Assembly (NCBI GenBank): GCA_032871835.1
Contig: CM065296.1
Location: 114,586,146 to 114,650,145, forward strand
Source of the DNA: Dipteronia dyeriana
Taxonomy: Eukaryota > Streptophyta > Magnoliopsida > Sapindales > Sapindaceae
Direction of reading: 5' to 3'
DNA length: 64,000 bases
The position numbers were made by a program, and so were the translations under genes. Of this stretch, positions 12,593-22,507 are shown piece after piece. The number at the start of each line of letters is the position of its first letter. The first letter of the stretch is position 1. The notes under the pieces are model-generated. The model was not told where the DNA came from. It saw only the letters and a list, made by a program, of their open reading frames with translations, and did no database searches.

Positions 12593-13396
12593 TTACGATT
12601 GATTATGATGTCTCAATTTAGGACACTGAGCCTTCCAATGACCTTTCTGCTTACAAAAAATGCACTCGTCGAACGCAACCCTTGTGTAAGGCTTATTCTG
12701 ATTATTAGATGATGTCTTAGAAGATACTGCTAACACAGAAGGATTCAAAGCATGAAGAATTCCCTTTTCAGACTGAGACTTAAGACATACTTCTTCATCT
12801 AACAACTCACTGACAGCTGAGTCAACAGACGGAAGTGGAGAACGATGCAAAATTGAACCTCTAAGACCTTCAAAATCACTGCGAAGAGCCATTAAAAACT
12901 GCACCAATCGTTGTTGTTCTCTACGAGCAATATAGGGACCAAAAACCTTTAATTCATCCGATTTTGTAAGAGCCAATTGATCCCAAAGATTTGTCATAAC
13001 AGAATAAAATTCTTGAACACTCATATTATTTTATTGTAGAGCTCGTACGTCGTTTTCTAATTGATACTGCTTTGTAAAAATTAATTGAGTGTATAACCTC
13101 TGTAGATGATCCCAAACCTCATTTGTTGTCTCATACTTTGCCAACTGTGTACCAATGGTATTCTCAATAGAATTGTTAATCCAAGTAATAATTTTTGCAT
13201 TGTTTGTTTCCCAAACGTCTACCAAAGTAGCATAATCCTCATCAGCACTCTTATGTTTCACAGAAGTTCCACTAACATAACCCCATATATTTTTACCCTT
13301 AAGAAAATTTCTCATTACATAACTCTAATATGAATAATTATTTCCATCCAACCTCACACTCAAAGACTGAAGTGAATCATCTTTTGCAGTAGCCAT
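12593..13396 (-). pseudogene. Copia gag (innermost element)
   Basis: It starts at the ATG at 13396 (MATAKDDSLQS). An in-frame TAG follows about 24 codons in, where Copia gags usually have Trp. The remainder runs through 'MRNFLKGKNIWGYVSG' and 'TNNAKIITWI' to a CCHC zinc knuckle with spacing C-x2-C-x4-H-x4-C at about 12655-12615 ('CIFCKQKGHWKAQC'). A further break lies near 13028. Gag forms the particle and binds RNA through the knuckle. Confidence 0.85.
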
Positions 13397-13593
13397 AATA
13401 AAATAATAATAAAAAACAAAGAAAACCAAACCGGAATGCAGAAGAAAGGAAAAACGAAATACCAGATTGCAGAAACTGAACAAATACTGAACAAACACTT
13501 CAATTGCTTTTCAATAACAATTTTTTTATATGTATTAAACTATGTTGGATCCGTGAAAACTATGTTTGATATTAAACTTCCTCCCATGAAACC

Positions 13594-13604
13594 CTCTGAT
13601 ACCA
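13594..13604 (-). other. Primer-binding site of the innermost Copia
   Basis: The reverse complement TGGTATCAGAG directly abuts the LTR at 13605. It matches the initiator Met tRNA 3' end used by Copia elements. Confidence 0.85.
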
Positions 13605-13809
13605 TGTTAAACAATCTAAAAGGAAGAGAAACTAGGGTTCTTTATTGATAAAACATAATACATGTATATTACAAATCAAAGAGTTTATATAGGCAATGTA
13701 ATAAAAGACTAATCTAACACCTAATAAGAGTAGTAATTCTAATATAACTAGGAAATATTACTAGAAATATAATCCTAACAAAACTAGAAAATATATTGTA
13801 ATTCTAACA
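13605..13809 (-). repeat. 5' LTR of the innermost Copia
   Basis: This 205-bp copy pairs with 9256-9483. It is immediately followed by TGCAA, the partner of TGCTA on the far side. Confidence 0.88.
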
Positions 13810-13814
13810 TGCAA

Positions 13815-15902
13815 ATCGTATGAAAACATAGTCAACCGTTTCAGGCCCTAGTTTAGTTCTTTTGGGTAAAAGAGCTTGAACTTTTGCAAGGCAACCCCTA
13901 CACTTTAAGGGTCTTGTAAGTTGGCGTCCGTCCTTTCCACTTTTCATAAGGAGATTTATTCGTCTTCTTATGTGGAATTTTATTCAAAATGTGATTTGCA
14001 GTAAGTAGGCATCACCCCACAGATTATGTGGAAGCCCAGAACTATTTAATATAGAATTAATCATCTCTTTAAAAGTTCTATTTTCTCTCTCTACTACACC
14101 ATTTTGTTGTGGTATATACGGTGCAGTTGTTTGATGAATAATTCCATGTTTTGCACAAAATTCAGAAAATGCAGTGGACTCATATTCACCACCTCTATCT
14201 GATCTAAGTGCCTTGATTTTTCTTTCAAGTTGATTTTCAACTTCTGCCTTCTATTTCTTAAACATTTCTAAGGCTTCATCTTTGCTATGAATTAAATAAA
14301 CATAGCAAAATTTACTTCAATCATCAATGAATGATATATAATAATTTTTTTCCACTAGGTGTTGGTAATGATTTAAAATCACAAAGATCACTATGAATTA
14401 ATCCAAGTAATTCATTTGACCTTCCAAGAACAGATTTAAAACTTTGCCTAGCAAATTTTGATTTGTACATGTTTCACATTTATAAGTGAAATCTATATTA
14501 AATTTTGGCAATAAACCCAAATTTATCATCCTATGCAACGATCGAAAATTTATATGTCCTAACCTTGCATGCCAGATATTTGAAGACTCAACAAAGTAAA
14601 CGGAAACCTTATTCATTTTATTAATAGCATTAGTAACCGTTACATTGAGTTTAAACAGGCCATCTGCCAAGTAACCCCTTCCCACAAACATTCCCGCTTT
14701 GGTTAATACAAACTTATCAGATTCAAATACAAGTTTGAACCCCTTGTTACTAAGGAGAGGGCCGGATTGTAGATTTTTCCTAATATAAGGTACATGAAGG
14801 ACATCTAAAAGGGTCAGGACTTTTTCTAGAACTAAACTTCAACTTTACATTTCCTTTGCCTTCCACAATTTTTGCGGAAGCATTAAAGTTTTTCTCCACC
14901 AGTAATTTGATTGTACTCAGAGAACAAAATTTTATTACTGCAGATGTGTCGGGCGACACCTGTATCTACCCACCAGCCTTTGACATCCAAAATTATATTT
15001 GTCTTAGAAACAATTACAGCAAGATACTCATCAGATTCAACAACATTTGGCTGGTTTTTTTTAGAATTCTGGTCCTTCTTATGGCGGCAGTCATGTGCCC
15101 TATGTCCAGCCTTCCAGCAGACCCAGCAATATCCTTTGATTTTCTTGAAATCCTTGCTTTTTGGCGCATGATTGTTAGGTTTCTTGGCACCATTCTGTCC
15201 TTTATTTTAATGGAAATATTGTTTTTCTCCCTTCAACAAGATTGGCTTTGGATTATGTGACAGGAACTTCTTTCTTGTCACCTATCCTATGATCTTCTTC
15301 AACATGAAGCCTCAGAATCAAGTCTTCCATTGACATCCCTCAACGCTTGTGCTTCAAGTAGATTTTGAAATCATTCCACGATGGAGGTAATTTTTCAATA
15401 ATTGCTCCAACTTGGAAGTGTTCATTAATTGAACATCCTTCAGCATGTAGTTCATGAATCAACACTTGAAGTTCTTCTACCTGTTTGATCACAGATTTTA
15501 CATCAACCATGATAAACTTGAGAAACTTACCAATTACAAATTTCTTTGAATTGGCATCTTTTGTTTTGTATTTCTTCTCAAGTGACTCCCATACTTTCTT
15601 GGCAGTTTTGCAAGCAGAATATATGTCATATAGATTGTCATCCAGACGATTCAGTATGCAATTCCTACCTAGGAAATCAGGTTGCTTCCAAGCATCAAGC
15701 GTCATCATTGATTCTTTCGTTGGATTTCAGCCATCTTGGGAGCATCTTCTCTAACCACACGTGCGAAGTTCATGGTTGTCAAGTAAAACAACATCTTTTG
15801 TTGCCATCTCTTGAAGTCAATTCGCTTGAACTTCTCAGGCTTCTCATCGTTGAAATTCTTTACAATTCCACTAACGGCTACTGGTGATTGTGAATCAGCC
15901 AT
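13815..15902 (-). pseudogene. Copia gag-protease-integrase part (inner element)
   Basis: Gag starts at the ATG at 15902 (MADSQSPVAVSG), with 'FKRWQQKMLFYLTTM'. A frame break near 15705 precedes 'LDAWKQPDFLGRNCILNRL' and a coiled segment to 15340. A CCHC knuckle ('CWVCWKAGHRAHDC') lies near 15125-15080. The protease region reads 'WWVDTGVARHIC'; canonical D-S/T-G-A appears as D-T-G-V. GAG-pre-integrase 'IWHARLGHINF' with 'CETC' (14590-14470) and the integrase core follow, ending at 13815 where the innermost element inserted. Many stops are present. The start codon lies only about 20 bases from the LTR. Confidence 0.85.
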
Positions 15903-15921
15903 ATGAATGTTGTCTTTAGAT

Positions 15922-16655
15922 TGTTGGATATACAATCAACAACAATGTGTGAAAAGAAAAGAAAATATATGTACAGTAACTTTTATTTAATAAATAAATA
16001 AATAGTGATGTACAATACTTTAACAATATAATTGAAATAGTGTTTTTCTTATCTACTGCAAAAACAATATAAATGAAATACCGGTTTTCTATATCTACTG
16101 AAAAAAATATTTGTACTATATATATATATTAAATAAAAAACCAGTAAACCAAAATTTCATAATACTGTAATAAATAAATAAATAAATAATACTAACTTGT
16201 ATCTGCAATTGTTGAATGAAGATGGAGCCTTGCATTGAGCAATGTCCTAAAGACAGTATTTCACCCCTTCACTGTGCTTGAAGACCGATAGGTGACTGCC
16301 TACCAGGATACAACTATCTGTGTTCGAAATTGTAGCACAAAATTTCAAACCCTGACGAACAATATATTTTTCTCTCGGTACAATATGAATGCAGTATGAA
16401 TGAAAGAAAAGTTAAAATAAAAATTGTCTCTGCAAACTTGACTCACTTGTCCTATTTATAAACCTAGACATGCCTTTTTGTAAAGACACAAATGTTGTAG
16501 AATTGTGTCTGTTAAAAAAATGACATAAAAAATAAAATAAAATAAAAAGACAGGTTTGTGTCTGTTAATAAAAAAGGAACATACACCATTGTTTATAACT
16601 AACTGTCTGAGTTTAAAATTAAAAAAAATCAATTTTAAATCAAACTTCTTCAACA
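15922..16655 (-). repeat. 5' LTR of the inner Copia element
   Basis: It begins TGTTGGATATAC and ends CTTCAACA before the target duplication TTTAC. No TGGTATCAGAG-type primer site is found between this LTR and the gag ATG at 15902. Confidence 0.9.
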
Positions 16656-16660
16656 TTTAC

Positions 16661-16910
16661 CTCCACCGCGGTCTACACCGCGCTTGATCTCCTGGAATCG
16701 GCCGCTCCCTGTACCACGGTCCATGCACCTTGTCGGCACCGTTGGTACATTCAGAATCCGTTTCTTCTTTTTTTCTTTGGTTTTCAAACCTCCCTCAAAC
16801 ACCATCTTTAACTTCCAAATGTTGTCCCACGTTTTCAGAAAATTTCACATCAGTTGAGTCACGTTTGGTTTATATTGGATTCACTTGAGAATACGAGTCA
16901 AAACCTAACA
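16661..16910 (-). repeat. 5' LTR of the outer element, part 2
   Basis: It continues the split LTR and matches about 4170-4419, including the 'caaacctccctcaaacacca' block. It ends CCTAACA followed by the duplicated TATCC. Confidence 0.85.
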
Positions 16911-17709
16911 TATCCAAACAGTAATCAAGTCATGACACTTGCATTGGTAGTACCACGTACGTAATTTCACCAAAAGAAGAAATTGACAGGCATGCACTCA
17001 GCAAATAGATTCTGATTCCCACCAATCTTGTAGAATTATTGGCCGGGCTTGAATATTAATTCTTTCATGGAACAAGGGCGGTCTTTATAACTATAGTCTT
17101 TTGACTCGGCCGTTAAGGGATCTAAAGAATATTTAGCATGTGGAAAATTTATATTCTTACAAAGGGAAATGGAATCATGGGGTCGCAGCTCCCACTAGAT
17201 AGATACACTGACTGAGATATATGCCTCTAATTGAACGACGGTCGGTGTCAGAATAATTTGATCAATCTCAACTTCTTCGTAGTACTCTTAATTTGTCTGT
17301 CGATATTCACATTTCCATGATCACCTACATTTTTATTATATTCCATCTTATCCTTCTCCTTCTAAATGTGTACGGACCACATCTATATGTGGAAATCTCA
17401 CTTCATTATAAGGTGACCTTTGAACCTGCTACTTTATAGACAGATCAGTGTACATATATATGCTTTATGTTTCAGTGATATAAACTGAAGTTTTTTTTTT
17501 TTTTTCAAAACTTCACCGTTAAAGTTGACATAATTTACAGCTACGACTATGGCAGGCAAGGTATTGTTCTGTTTAGCAACAATTTGAAAATTAAAATTAA
17601 TTCAGCATGGTTATTGATTGGCACATAGGGAATCATATTGGATATCTATAACAGGATTGATTTCTAGAAAGTTTTGGGAAAAGAGAAAATCATATGTTAT
17701 TAGATGATA

Positions 17710-17710
<1 letters not shown>

Positions 17711-17766
<56 letters not shown>
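17711..17766. repeat. (TA)n microsatellite
   Basis: About 28 TA dinucleotides in a row. It borders the MITE cluster and corresponds to the short (TA)n tract at 54076-54092 in the duplicated block. Confidence 0.9.
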
Positions 17767-17769
<3 letters not shown>

Positions 17770-17775
17770 TTTTCT

Positions 17776-17897
17776 TTTGTACTGATATAACTTATATTAG
17801 TGTATTGTATGTGGACTACTGATTATAGAGAAGATTTGACATACACTTTGAGTCAAAAGATATACACTGACTTGAAAATTTATGTATATATATATAT
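17776..17897. mobile_element. MITE of the CACTGATATAA family (copy b1)
   Basis: It has 'tactgatataacttatat', a shortened centre with 'tttgagtcaaaa', and ends in (TA)n. It is the same arrangement as copies a and d, with one arm reduced. Confidence 0.55.
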
Positions 17898-17898
17898 A

Positions 17899-18060
17899 GT
17901 CCTTTCCCTATTAGTGTGCACTGATGGAATTATATGAGGATATTGAATATGAGTCACTCATTTATAAAGAGCTTTGACAAGCCAATGCATGTAAAATGAG
18001 TAGCTCACATTCAATGTCCTTATATAATTCCATCAGTGCACACTTATATGAAAATTTTCG
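17899..18060. mobile_element. Palindromic MITE of the same family (copy b2)
   Basis: The arms are inverted copies: 'cactgatggaattatatg' at the left and 'ataattccatcagtgcacac' at the right, around 'gctttgacaagcc'. (TA)n lies on both sides. It could fold into a long hairpin and encodes nothing. Confidence 0.65.
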
Positions 18061-18093
<33 letters not shown>

Positions 18094-18312
18094 TTGTGCG
18101 TGCGCAAAAATTTAGCCTGCTGCGTGCGCGTGTGAGTAATCATAGACAACCCAAAAATTTAGCCTGAATTTCCATCCAAATGATGTGGCAAATGATTTTT
18201 TTATAAACCACATCATCTCATGTTGTGTGTAGTGATGACAACCCACTTGCCATACTATTTGAGTTAAAATTTGGATAAAATTTTAACATTGTCTAGCATT
18301 ACTTATATATAT

Positions 18313-18490
18313 ATTCGAAAATTTTCACATAAGTACATACTGATGAAATTATATAAGGACATTAAATGTGAGCCACTCATTTTACATACTTTGACTTGAC
18401 ATGTATGCACTTGTCAAAACTCTTTTATAAATGAGTGGCTCATATTCAATAACCTATATAATTTCATCGGTACGTACAGATATGAAAAGG
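18313..18490. mobile_element. Palindromic MITE of the same family (copy c)
   Basis: The arms 'actgatgaaattatataagg' and 'ctatataatttcatcggta' are inverted copies around 'tttgacttgacatgtatgc'. It is flanked by (TA)n on both sides. Confidence 0.65.
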
Positions 18491-18620
18491 AATATATATA
18501 TATATATATATATAACTATCACGATATTTAAAAATTAATGACAAGAGGGTCATGCTATACCATCTAATAAATGGATCAGGATTCTCACTTTGCATTTTTT
18601 TCGTAGACTTTTTTTATTCT

Positions 18621-19045
18621 ATTTATATGGTCAAGAATTATTTCTTTCTTTCTTTTTCATGTAATTGGGTGTTTCACTTCCATTTGAAAAAAAAATCATG
18701 GAAAAAAGGCAAGGAGAAGATCCTAACTCCTAATAATGTTACAAATAGAAAATCAACCTTTTATATATTAAAGAAGTCAAAAGATTTAAAAATAAAACAA
18801 TAATTTTTTTTTTGAAAATATGGAAAACTCTTGCAGGATTTGACTCTGTAATACTACATAGTGAAACAATACAAAGTTATAATTCCATATTTGTAAAGTT
18901 ATGGAGTCGGAATGGCTCTGGAAAAAATATGGGGAATCCCTCAGCTGATTTAGTTTAATTTCGCAGAATCATAAAGTGGCAAGGGATCAATGTGATACAT
19001 GCTAACAAAGGTTCATTAATTTCCAGTCCACTAGGAAAAATCTTG
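18621..19045. other. AT-rich interval upstream of the EF-hand gene
   Basis: No gene or recognisable repeat was seen. A short open frame over 18552-18803 is low complexity and lacks family features. Confidence 0.5.
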
Positions 19046-19051
19046 GGAGTT

Positions 19052-19058
19052 ACGTGGC
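19052..19058 (+). promoter_or_regulatory. ABRE / G-box-like site ACGTGGC
   Basis: ACGTGGC matches the abscisic-acid response element consensus bound by bZIP factors. It lies about 140 bp upstream of the TATA box of the EF-hand gene. Function is inferred from motif and position only; a 7-mer can occur by chance. Confidence 0.4.
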
Positions 19059-19191
19059 ATAATTACAGCGTGAGATGCACGGTACACTCAAGTTTCTCTC
19101 CCTTCACTAAGAAGACACCGTCATTTGGAGAAAAGTAACGAGGAATGCTAATTAACTAATCAGGAATCGTCCCAACACATGGAAGAAGTCC

Positions 19192-19199
19192 TATATAAA
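19192..19199 (+). promoter_or_regulatory. TATA box of the EF-hand gene
   Basis: TATATAAA is followed by a C-rich stretch and lies about 140 bases upstream of the first long-frame ATG. This predicts transcription starting near 19222-19230 and a leader of about 110 bases. Confidence 0.6.
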
Positions 19200-19279
19200 C
19201 CCATATATCTTAACTTAACCAAGTACCAAGAGTCAAGAGAAGACATATAACCACACAAGAGGTTATTTTGTGCATCTGC

Positions 19280-19285
19280 ATGTAA
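19280..19285 (+). promoter_or_regulatory. Start-stop upstream ORF (AUGUAA)
   Basis: ATG at 19280 is followed at once by TAA, 54 bases before the main ATG. If transcription starts near 19225, the mRNA leader carries a minimal AUG-UAA. In Arabidopsis such AUGUAA elements stall ribosomes in a boron-dependent way (NIP5;1). Whether that applies here is unknown. Confidence 0.45.
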
Positions 19286-19338
19286 ATTTCCTTCTAGCTA
19301 CTTCTTCAACTACTACTAGCTCTTTTAATTTGGTCAGT

Positions 19339-19626
19339 ATGGGCCGTGTACATCGGATCAACAATCGGTCCATAGAATCTCTACCGGTTCCACTCACTGA
19401 ACAGGAGTTGGTGGCCATTTTCAAGTCGCTTGATGAGAATGGAGATGGTGTTCTGTGTCAGAGAGAGCTAAAGAAAGCCTTCGACAAATGGGGCGCTTGG
19501 TTCCCTGGTTACCGAGCAAACCGTGGAATCTCTGCCGCTGATGCCAACGGAGATGGACGTATCGACAAGGCCGAATTTGAGGACTTGGTGAATTATGCTC
19601 AATCACGTGGATACAAGTTGAAGTAG
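19339..19626 (+). CDS. Small EF-hand calcium-binding (calmodulin-like) protein
   Basis: The 95-residue product begins MGRVHRINNR. It has two canonical EF-hand loops: residues 32-43 (DENGDGVLCQRE) and 68-79 (DANGDGRIDKAE). Both have Asp at positions 1 and 5, Gly at 6 and Glu at 12, so both should bind calcium. A Trp/aromatic-rich linker (KWGAWFPGY) joins the helices. There is no signal peptide or membrane segment, so a cytosolic or nuclear sensor is likely. The length suits plant two-EF-hand calmodulin-like proteins. I chose the ATG at 19339 because it is the first in this frame; the frame is open upstream but has no ATG. It is a single exon with no defects, the only intact-looking host gene here. 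The exact family member is not identified. Confidence 0.85.
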   Translation: MGRVHRINNRSIESLPVPLTEQELVAIFKSLDENGDGVLCQRELKKAFDKWGAWFPGYRANRGISAADANGDGRIDKAEFEDLVNYAQSRGYKLK

Positions 19627-20049
19627 TTAATTAATTTGTATGTAAATTACGTCCCTAATTACAGTAACTATGGTCTGTGGATGATGATCTGCACCTTGCA
19701 CGTTTCTCAGTTGTAAGTGTGCTTTGTCAAAATATATATATATATAGTACGTGTGCTTCTATATTGTATGATGTTTAACCAATACAGGGTCCATCTCTAA
19801 CCCTCGTATGGATAAGATGGTAATTGTAATTTAATCTCCGTATGTCCTTAATCTTTCTTGGAGTACTTCAATTCCTTTATATTTTTCCATCTTCTGAACT
19901 TATTTCATCATTATCATCCAGTACTGAGAGAAATATAAGTATTAAATTCAAGTTATCATGCATGGATTTGCTGGGGCTACAGGTGCTAAAATATGAAACT
20001 TAACCAACTTTTTTTTATTAATAAGAAAATTGGTTTTTCTATATATAAA
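19627..20049. other. 3' flank of the EF-hand gene
   Basis: The stretch is AT-rich and holds no further gene. A short (TA)n tract lies near 19733-19745. No canonical AATAAA signal was seen near the stop codon. Confidence 0.5.
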
Positions 20050-20217
20050 TTCAAGTCAATACGCACTGATACACTTCATCGGTGTGTTGAATATGAACCA
20101 TTAGATTTATATACTTTGACTCAAAGTGTATGTACTTGTCAAAACTTCTTAATAATCAATGATACACATGTAACGTACTGATATAACTTATATCAGTGCA
20201 CACTGACAGGAAAACCA

Positions 20218-20222
<5 letters not shown>
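20050..20222. mobile_element. MITE of the CACTGATATAA family (copy d)
   Basis: It has 'cgcactgatacacttcatcg', the central 'ttgactcaaagtgtatg' and the palindrome ACTGATATAA/TTATATCAGT at 20178-20199. Its right side is followed by CA/TA microsatellites. This arrangement is inverted relative to copy a. Confidence 0.6.

Positions 20223-20226
<4 letters not shown>

Positions 20227-20279
<53 letters not shown>
20227..20279. repeat. (CA)n(TA)n compound microsatellite
   Basis: About 12 CA units followed by about 14 TA units. It adjoins MITE copy d. Confidence 0.9.
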
Positions 20280-20282
<3 letters not shown>

Positions 20283-20389
20283 CTTCTCTAATCAGGATCG
20301 TCCTGACTTTAAAATTTCAGGACGTCTCATCACAACCACACATTCACAGTGGACCCACAACCTCACATTAACAAATATGGTTAGGGGTG

Positions 20390-20760
20390 AAGCCAGAAAC
20401 TCATGAGCTTTAGAGTTTTTTTCGGAGGGAGAGGGGACCATGGCCCCCACTAGCCCTCCTCTCCCTCCGCCCTAGACATGTCGACGATTCCGGTTTCGAC
20501 GGTTCCACAGTCCCTTTTTTTTTTCTTTGCCGACTGTGGTTGGTTTAGCCCAATATTTTATAATAATAAAAATTTGTTTTAGTGGAACCGTCCTTTTCGA
20601 ACCGGATGGTTCCACCAAAACAGGAACCGAAACGGAACTGTGCACTGTAACGGTTTCAGTTATGGTTTGGAACCTAAAATGCCTGTTCGGTTATGGTTTT
20701 TCCCTTGCCGGATCCGGTTCGGTTCACCGGTTCGAACCGAACCGCCGACATAGCTACTCT
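20390..20760. other. Inverted-repeat-rich transposon remnants (GGTTC/GAACC)
   Basis: The left part (20391-20476) starts TAGGGGTGAAGCC and ends CTCCGCCCTA, with a GGAGGGAGAGGGG / CCTCTCCCTCC inverted pair, resembling a short hAT derivative. The rest is rich in CGGTTC and GAACCG, a composition common in plant hAT-type MITEs. Matching target duplications were not found and no protein is encoded. Confidence 0.35.
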
Positions 20761-20879
20761 GCCCAAGTGTATGGTGTACCAGAATATTGTTACATGTAAT
20801 CGTATTTGAGTAAAATGAATTTGATCGTATGTATATAATGTTATCATATATAAGTAACACATGATCACGATCAAACAAG

Positions 20880-21690
20880 ACTTAAATTTTAATATTGTTG
20901 CATGTGAATTGTATGTGATCACATATAAATTGATGTGATCACACCGAAAAAAGTCATGTTCACGTATAAAATTTTAGAGGTGCATGGTATACTGGTGTTA
21001 AAGTCATGTTCACATACCAGTATCCTCTTATGTGGTTCAACTGCTTTCTTCTCACTCTGAGAAGATTCTTTGGCGGGTTCGATAGGCTTAACAACGGTGT
21101 ATCTATAAAATTTTACAAATGAAGTTTCAAGTCTCATATTTTTTGAGAAAAGAATCAGGTTACGGATACTCTTTCTAAACATGTTTTGAGTTTGGTGATT
21201 GATGCCTGGTGGTTCTCCACCCTGTTTTTCTACTCTTTGCATGTTGACAATAACTGCATGAGTCAGGAGTCTTTTTGATTTTCCTAATGTTTTCTGTTTC
21301 TGTTTCTGTTTGTTATGGCATGCTTGTCACTGTTTTGGTTGGGGTTGTTTCCTTGGTTTTTGTGCTTTTTCAGTCTTTGTTATTCTATATTATTTTCTTT
21401 TCTTATTTATATAGATGGATATTATTGTCTAGGTAGTTTTCATATGATAGCTTGTAATAATGTTTTTCCTTAGGTAAGTCTAATTTTGGAAAAATAAAAA
21501 ATAAACCTAGACAGTGTTACAATATTATGAGATATTTGGGCCATAGAATATATATATTCCATAAATCTTACAAAAGTAGCTATTCTTCATGGCTTGCTTT
21601 TGTTCTTTTACAGAACTTAGGCCGAGCAACCAGTGGTGTGTCACATTCTGCACTTTTTATTTTAAATTATATATATATATATATATATAA
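20880..21690. other. Unassigned interval
   Basis: No gene is recognised. Open frames on the minus strand (for example 20919-21242) have no family motif. The T-rich stretch at 21280-21430 could be a transposon tail, but nothing proves it. Confidence 0.4.
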
Positions 21691-21870
21691 AATTATTTTT
21701 CTAATAGGTGCGTACTGATGAAATTATATAAGGATATTAAATGTGAATCACTCATTTATAAAGGAGTTTTGACAAGTGTATACGTACCAAGTCAAAGTAT
21801 GTAAAATGAGTGATCCATATTCAATGTTCTTATATAATTTCATCAGTATTCACTTACGTGAAAATTTCGT
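21690..21870. mobile_element. Palindromic MITE of the CACTGATATAA family (copy e)
   Basis: The arms 'actgatgaaattatataagg' and 'ttatataatttcatcagt' are inverted copies around 'gttttgacaagtgtatac'. It lies between (TA)n tracts at 21669-21689 and 21870-21879. Confidence 0.7.
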
Positions 21871-21879
21871 ATATATATA

Positions 21880-22290
21880 ATTTTCTAACGAGGACTTTCT
21901 AAAATGCTCACTTTAAGCACATTTGATTAAATTGCATGTAATTTAATATTTTTCGATAAGATTTTTTGTTAACATCCTAAGAAAATTCAAATACACATTT
22001 GGTAAAAATTTAGATTTTTTTTGGATCTGGAAACTATTTCTTCTTAGATTTCTCTATTTTTTAATGTTTTATCTTTAAAAAGGTAAAAAAAAAAAATAGT
22101 CCTTGGACTTGAATTTTTATTTTTATTTTTTTCTGCAAATTTATGTCAATATTTTTATCATCTATATAAAAAAATCAAATCAAGATTCAATATATTCCGT
22201 TAAATTTCATTAAAGGTGTTTAAAGTATATATTATAAAAAGTCCCCATTCGAAAATTTATATAAATATAAATATAAATATATATATAGGC
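21880..22290. other. AT-rich interval without a gene
   Basis: Nothing beyond A/T runs and an ATAAATATAA tract near 22260-22285 was found. Confidence 0.5.
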
Positions 22291-22507
22291 TAATTGCCAC
22301 AAATCCCCCCAAACTATATCCGAATTCACATGTTGTCCCTTGAAACTTTTTTTAGGCACTAAACCCCCTAAACTATCGAAAATTGGCAAAAGTTGACGGA
22401 ATGCTAACGCCATCCATGGTTCTGTCACGGTAAATGCACTAAATACCCTTATTATATACAAAATTACATCAAATAGGAAAAAAATTATAATAGTATAACA
22501 TAAATAC

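Larger units (their letters stand above)
9256..13809 (-). mobile_element. Innermost Copia retrotransposon
   Basis: The element is 4554 bp with short LTRs (228 and 205 bp) starting TGTTAAAC and ending TTCTAACA. The primer site 'ctctgatacca' at 13594-13604 and the polypurine tract opposite 9484-9492 fix the minus orientation. It encodes one Copia-order polyprotein, gag-protease-integrase-RT-RNase H, with long open stretches but several stops. It is the last insertion in this nest. Confidence 0.92.
6090..16655 (-). mobile_element. Inner Copia retrotransposon, itself split
   Basis: The element is bounded by TTTAC at 6085-6089 and 16656-16660 and has LTRs of 739 and 734 bp. Reading on minus, it encodes gag, zinc knuckle, protease, integrase, RT and RNase H in Copia order. 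It is interrupted inside the integrase-RT region by the Copia element at 9256-13809. All frames carry stops or shifts, so it is dead. Its length without the nested element is about 6.0 kb, normal for Copia. Confidence 0.9.
3317..16910 (-). mobile_element. Outer non-autonomous Copia-like LTR element holding a nest
   Basis: It is bounded by TATCC at 3312-3316 and 16911-16915. Its LTRs begin TGTTGGGG and the right one ends CCTAACA. The element reads on the minus strand: the primer site lies beside the right-hand LTR. Without inserted DNA it is about 3.0 kb, with two LTRs of about 1.1 kb and an internal region of only 814 bp lacking gag or pol. The right-hand (5') LTR is split by the Copia element at 6090-16655. 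The matching region at 52.5 kb is an empty site. Confidence 0.85.
16911..18620. repeat. Duplicated block A, right part
   Basis: This non-coding stretch is homologous to 52537-54200: shared blocks include 'attggccgggcttgaatatt', 'cagaataatttgatca', 'cttcaccgttaaagttgaca' and 'catgctataccat'. About 0.8 kb of MITE sequence between 17711 and 18515 is absent from the other copy, which has a plain (TA)n tract there. No gene is recognised in it. Confidence 0.75.

Noticed and set aside
19270..19338. N-terminal extension of the EF-hand protein
   Set aside because: The frame is open upstream, but it would begin with GTG; there is no in-frame ATG before 19339 and the only upstream ATG is followed by a stop.
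20919..21242. 107-residue - strand frame as a gene
   Set aside because: No family motif, no promoter evidence, and no related sequence elsewhere in the window; chance open frame is as likely.
22293..22507. Part of the Athila LTR
   Set aside because: It lies outside the AATAC target duplication and pairs with 34736-36048, so it belongs to the older foldback element.
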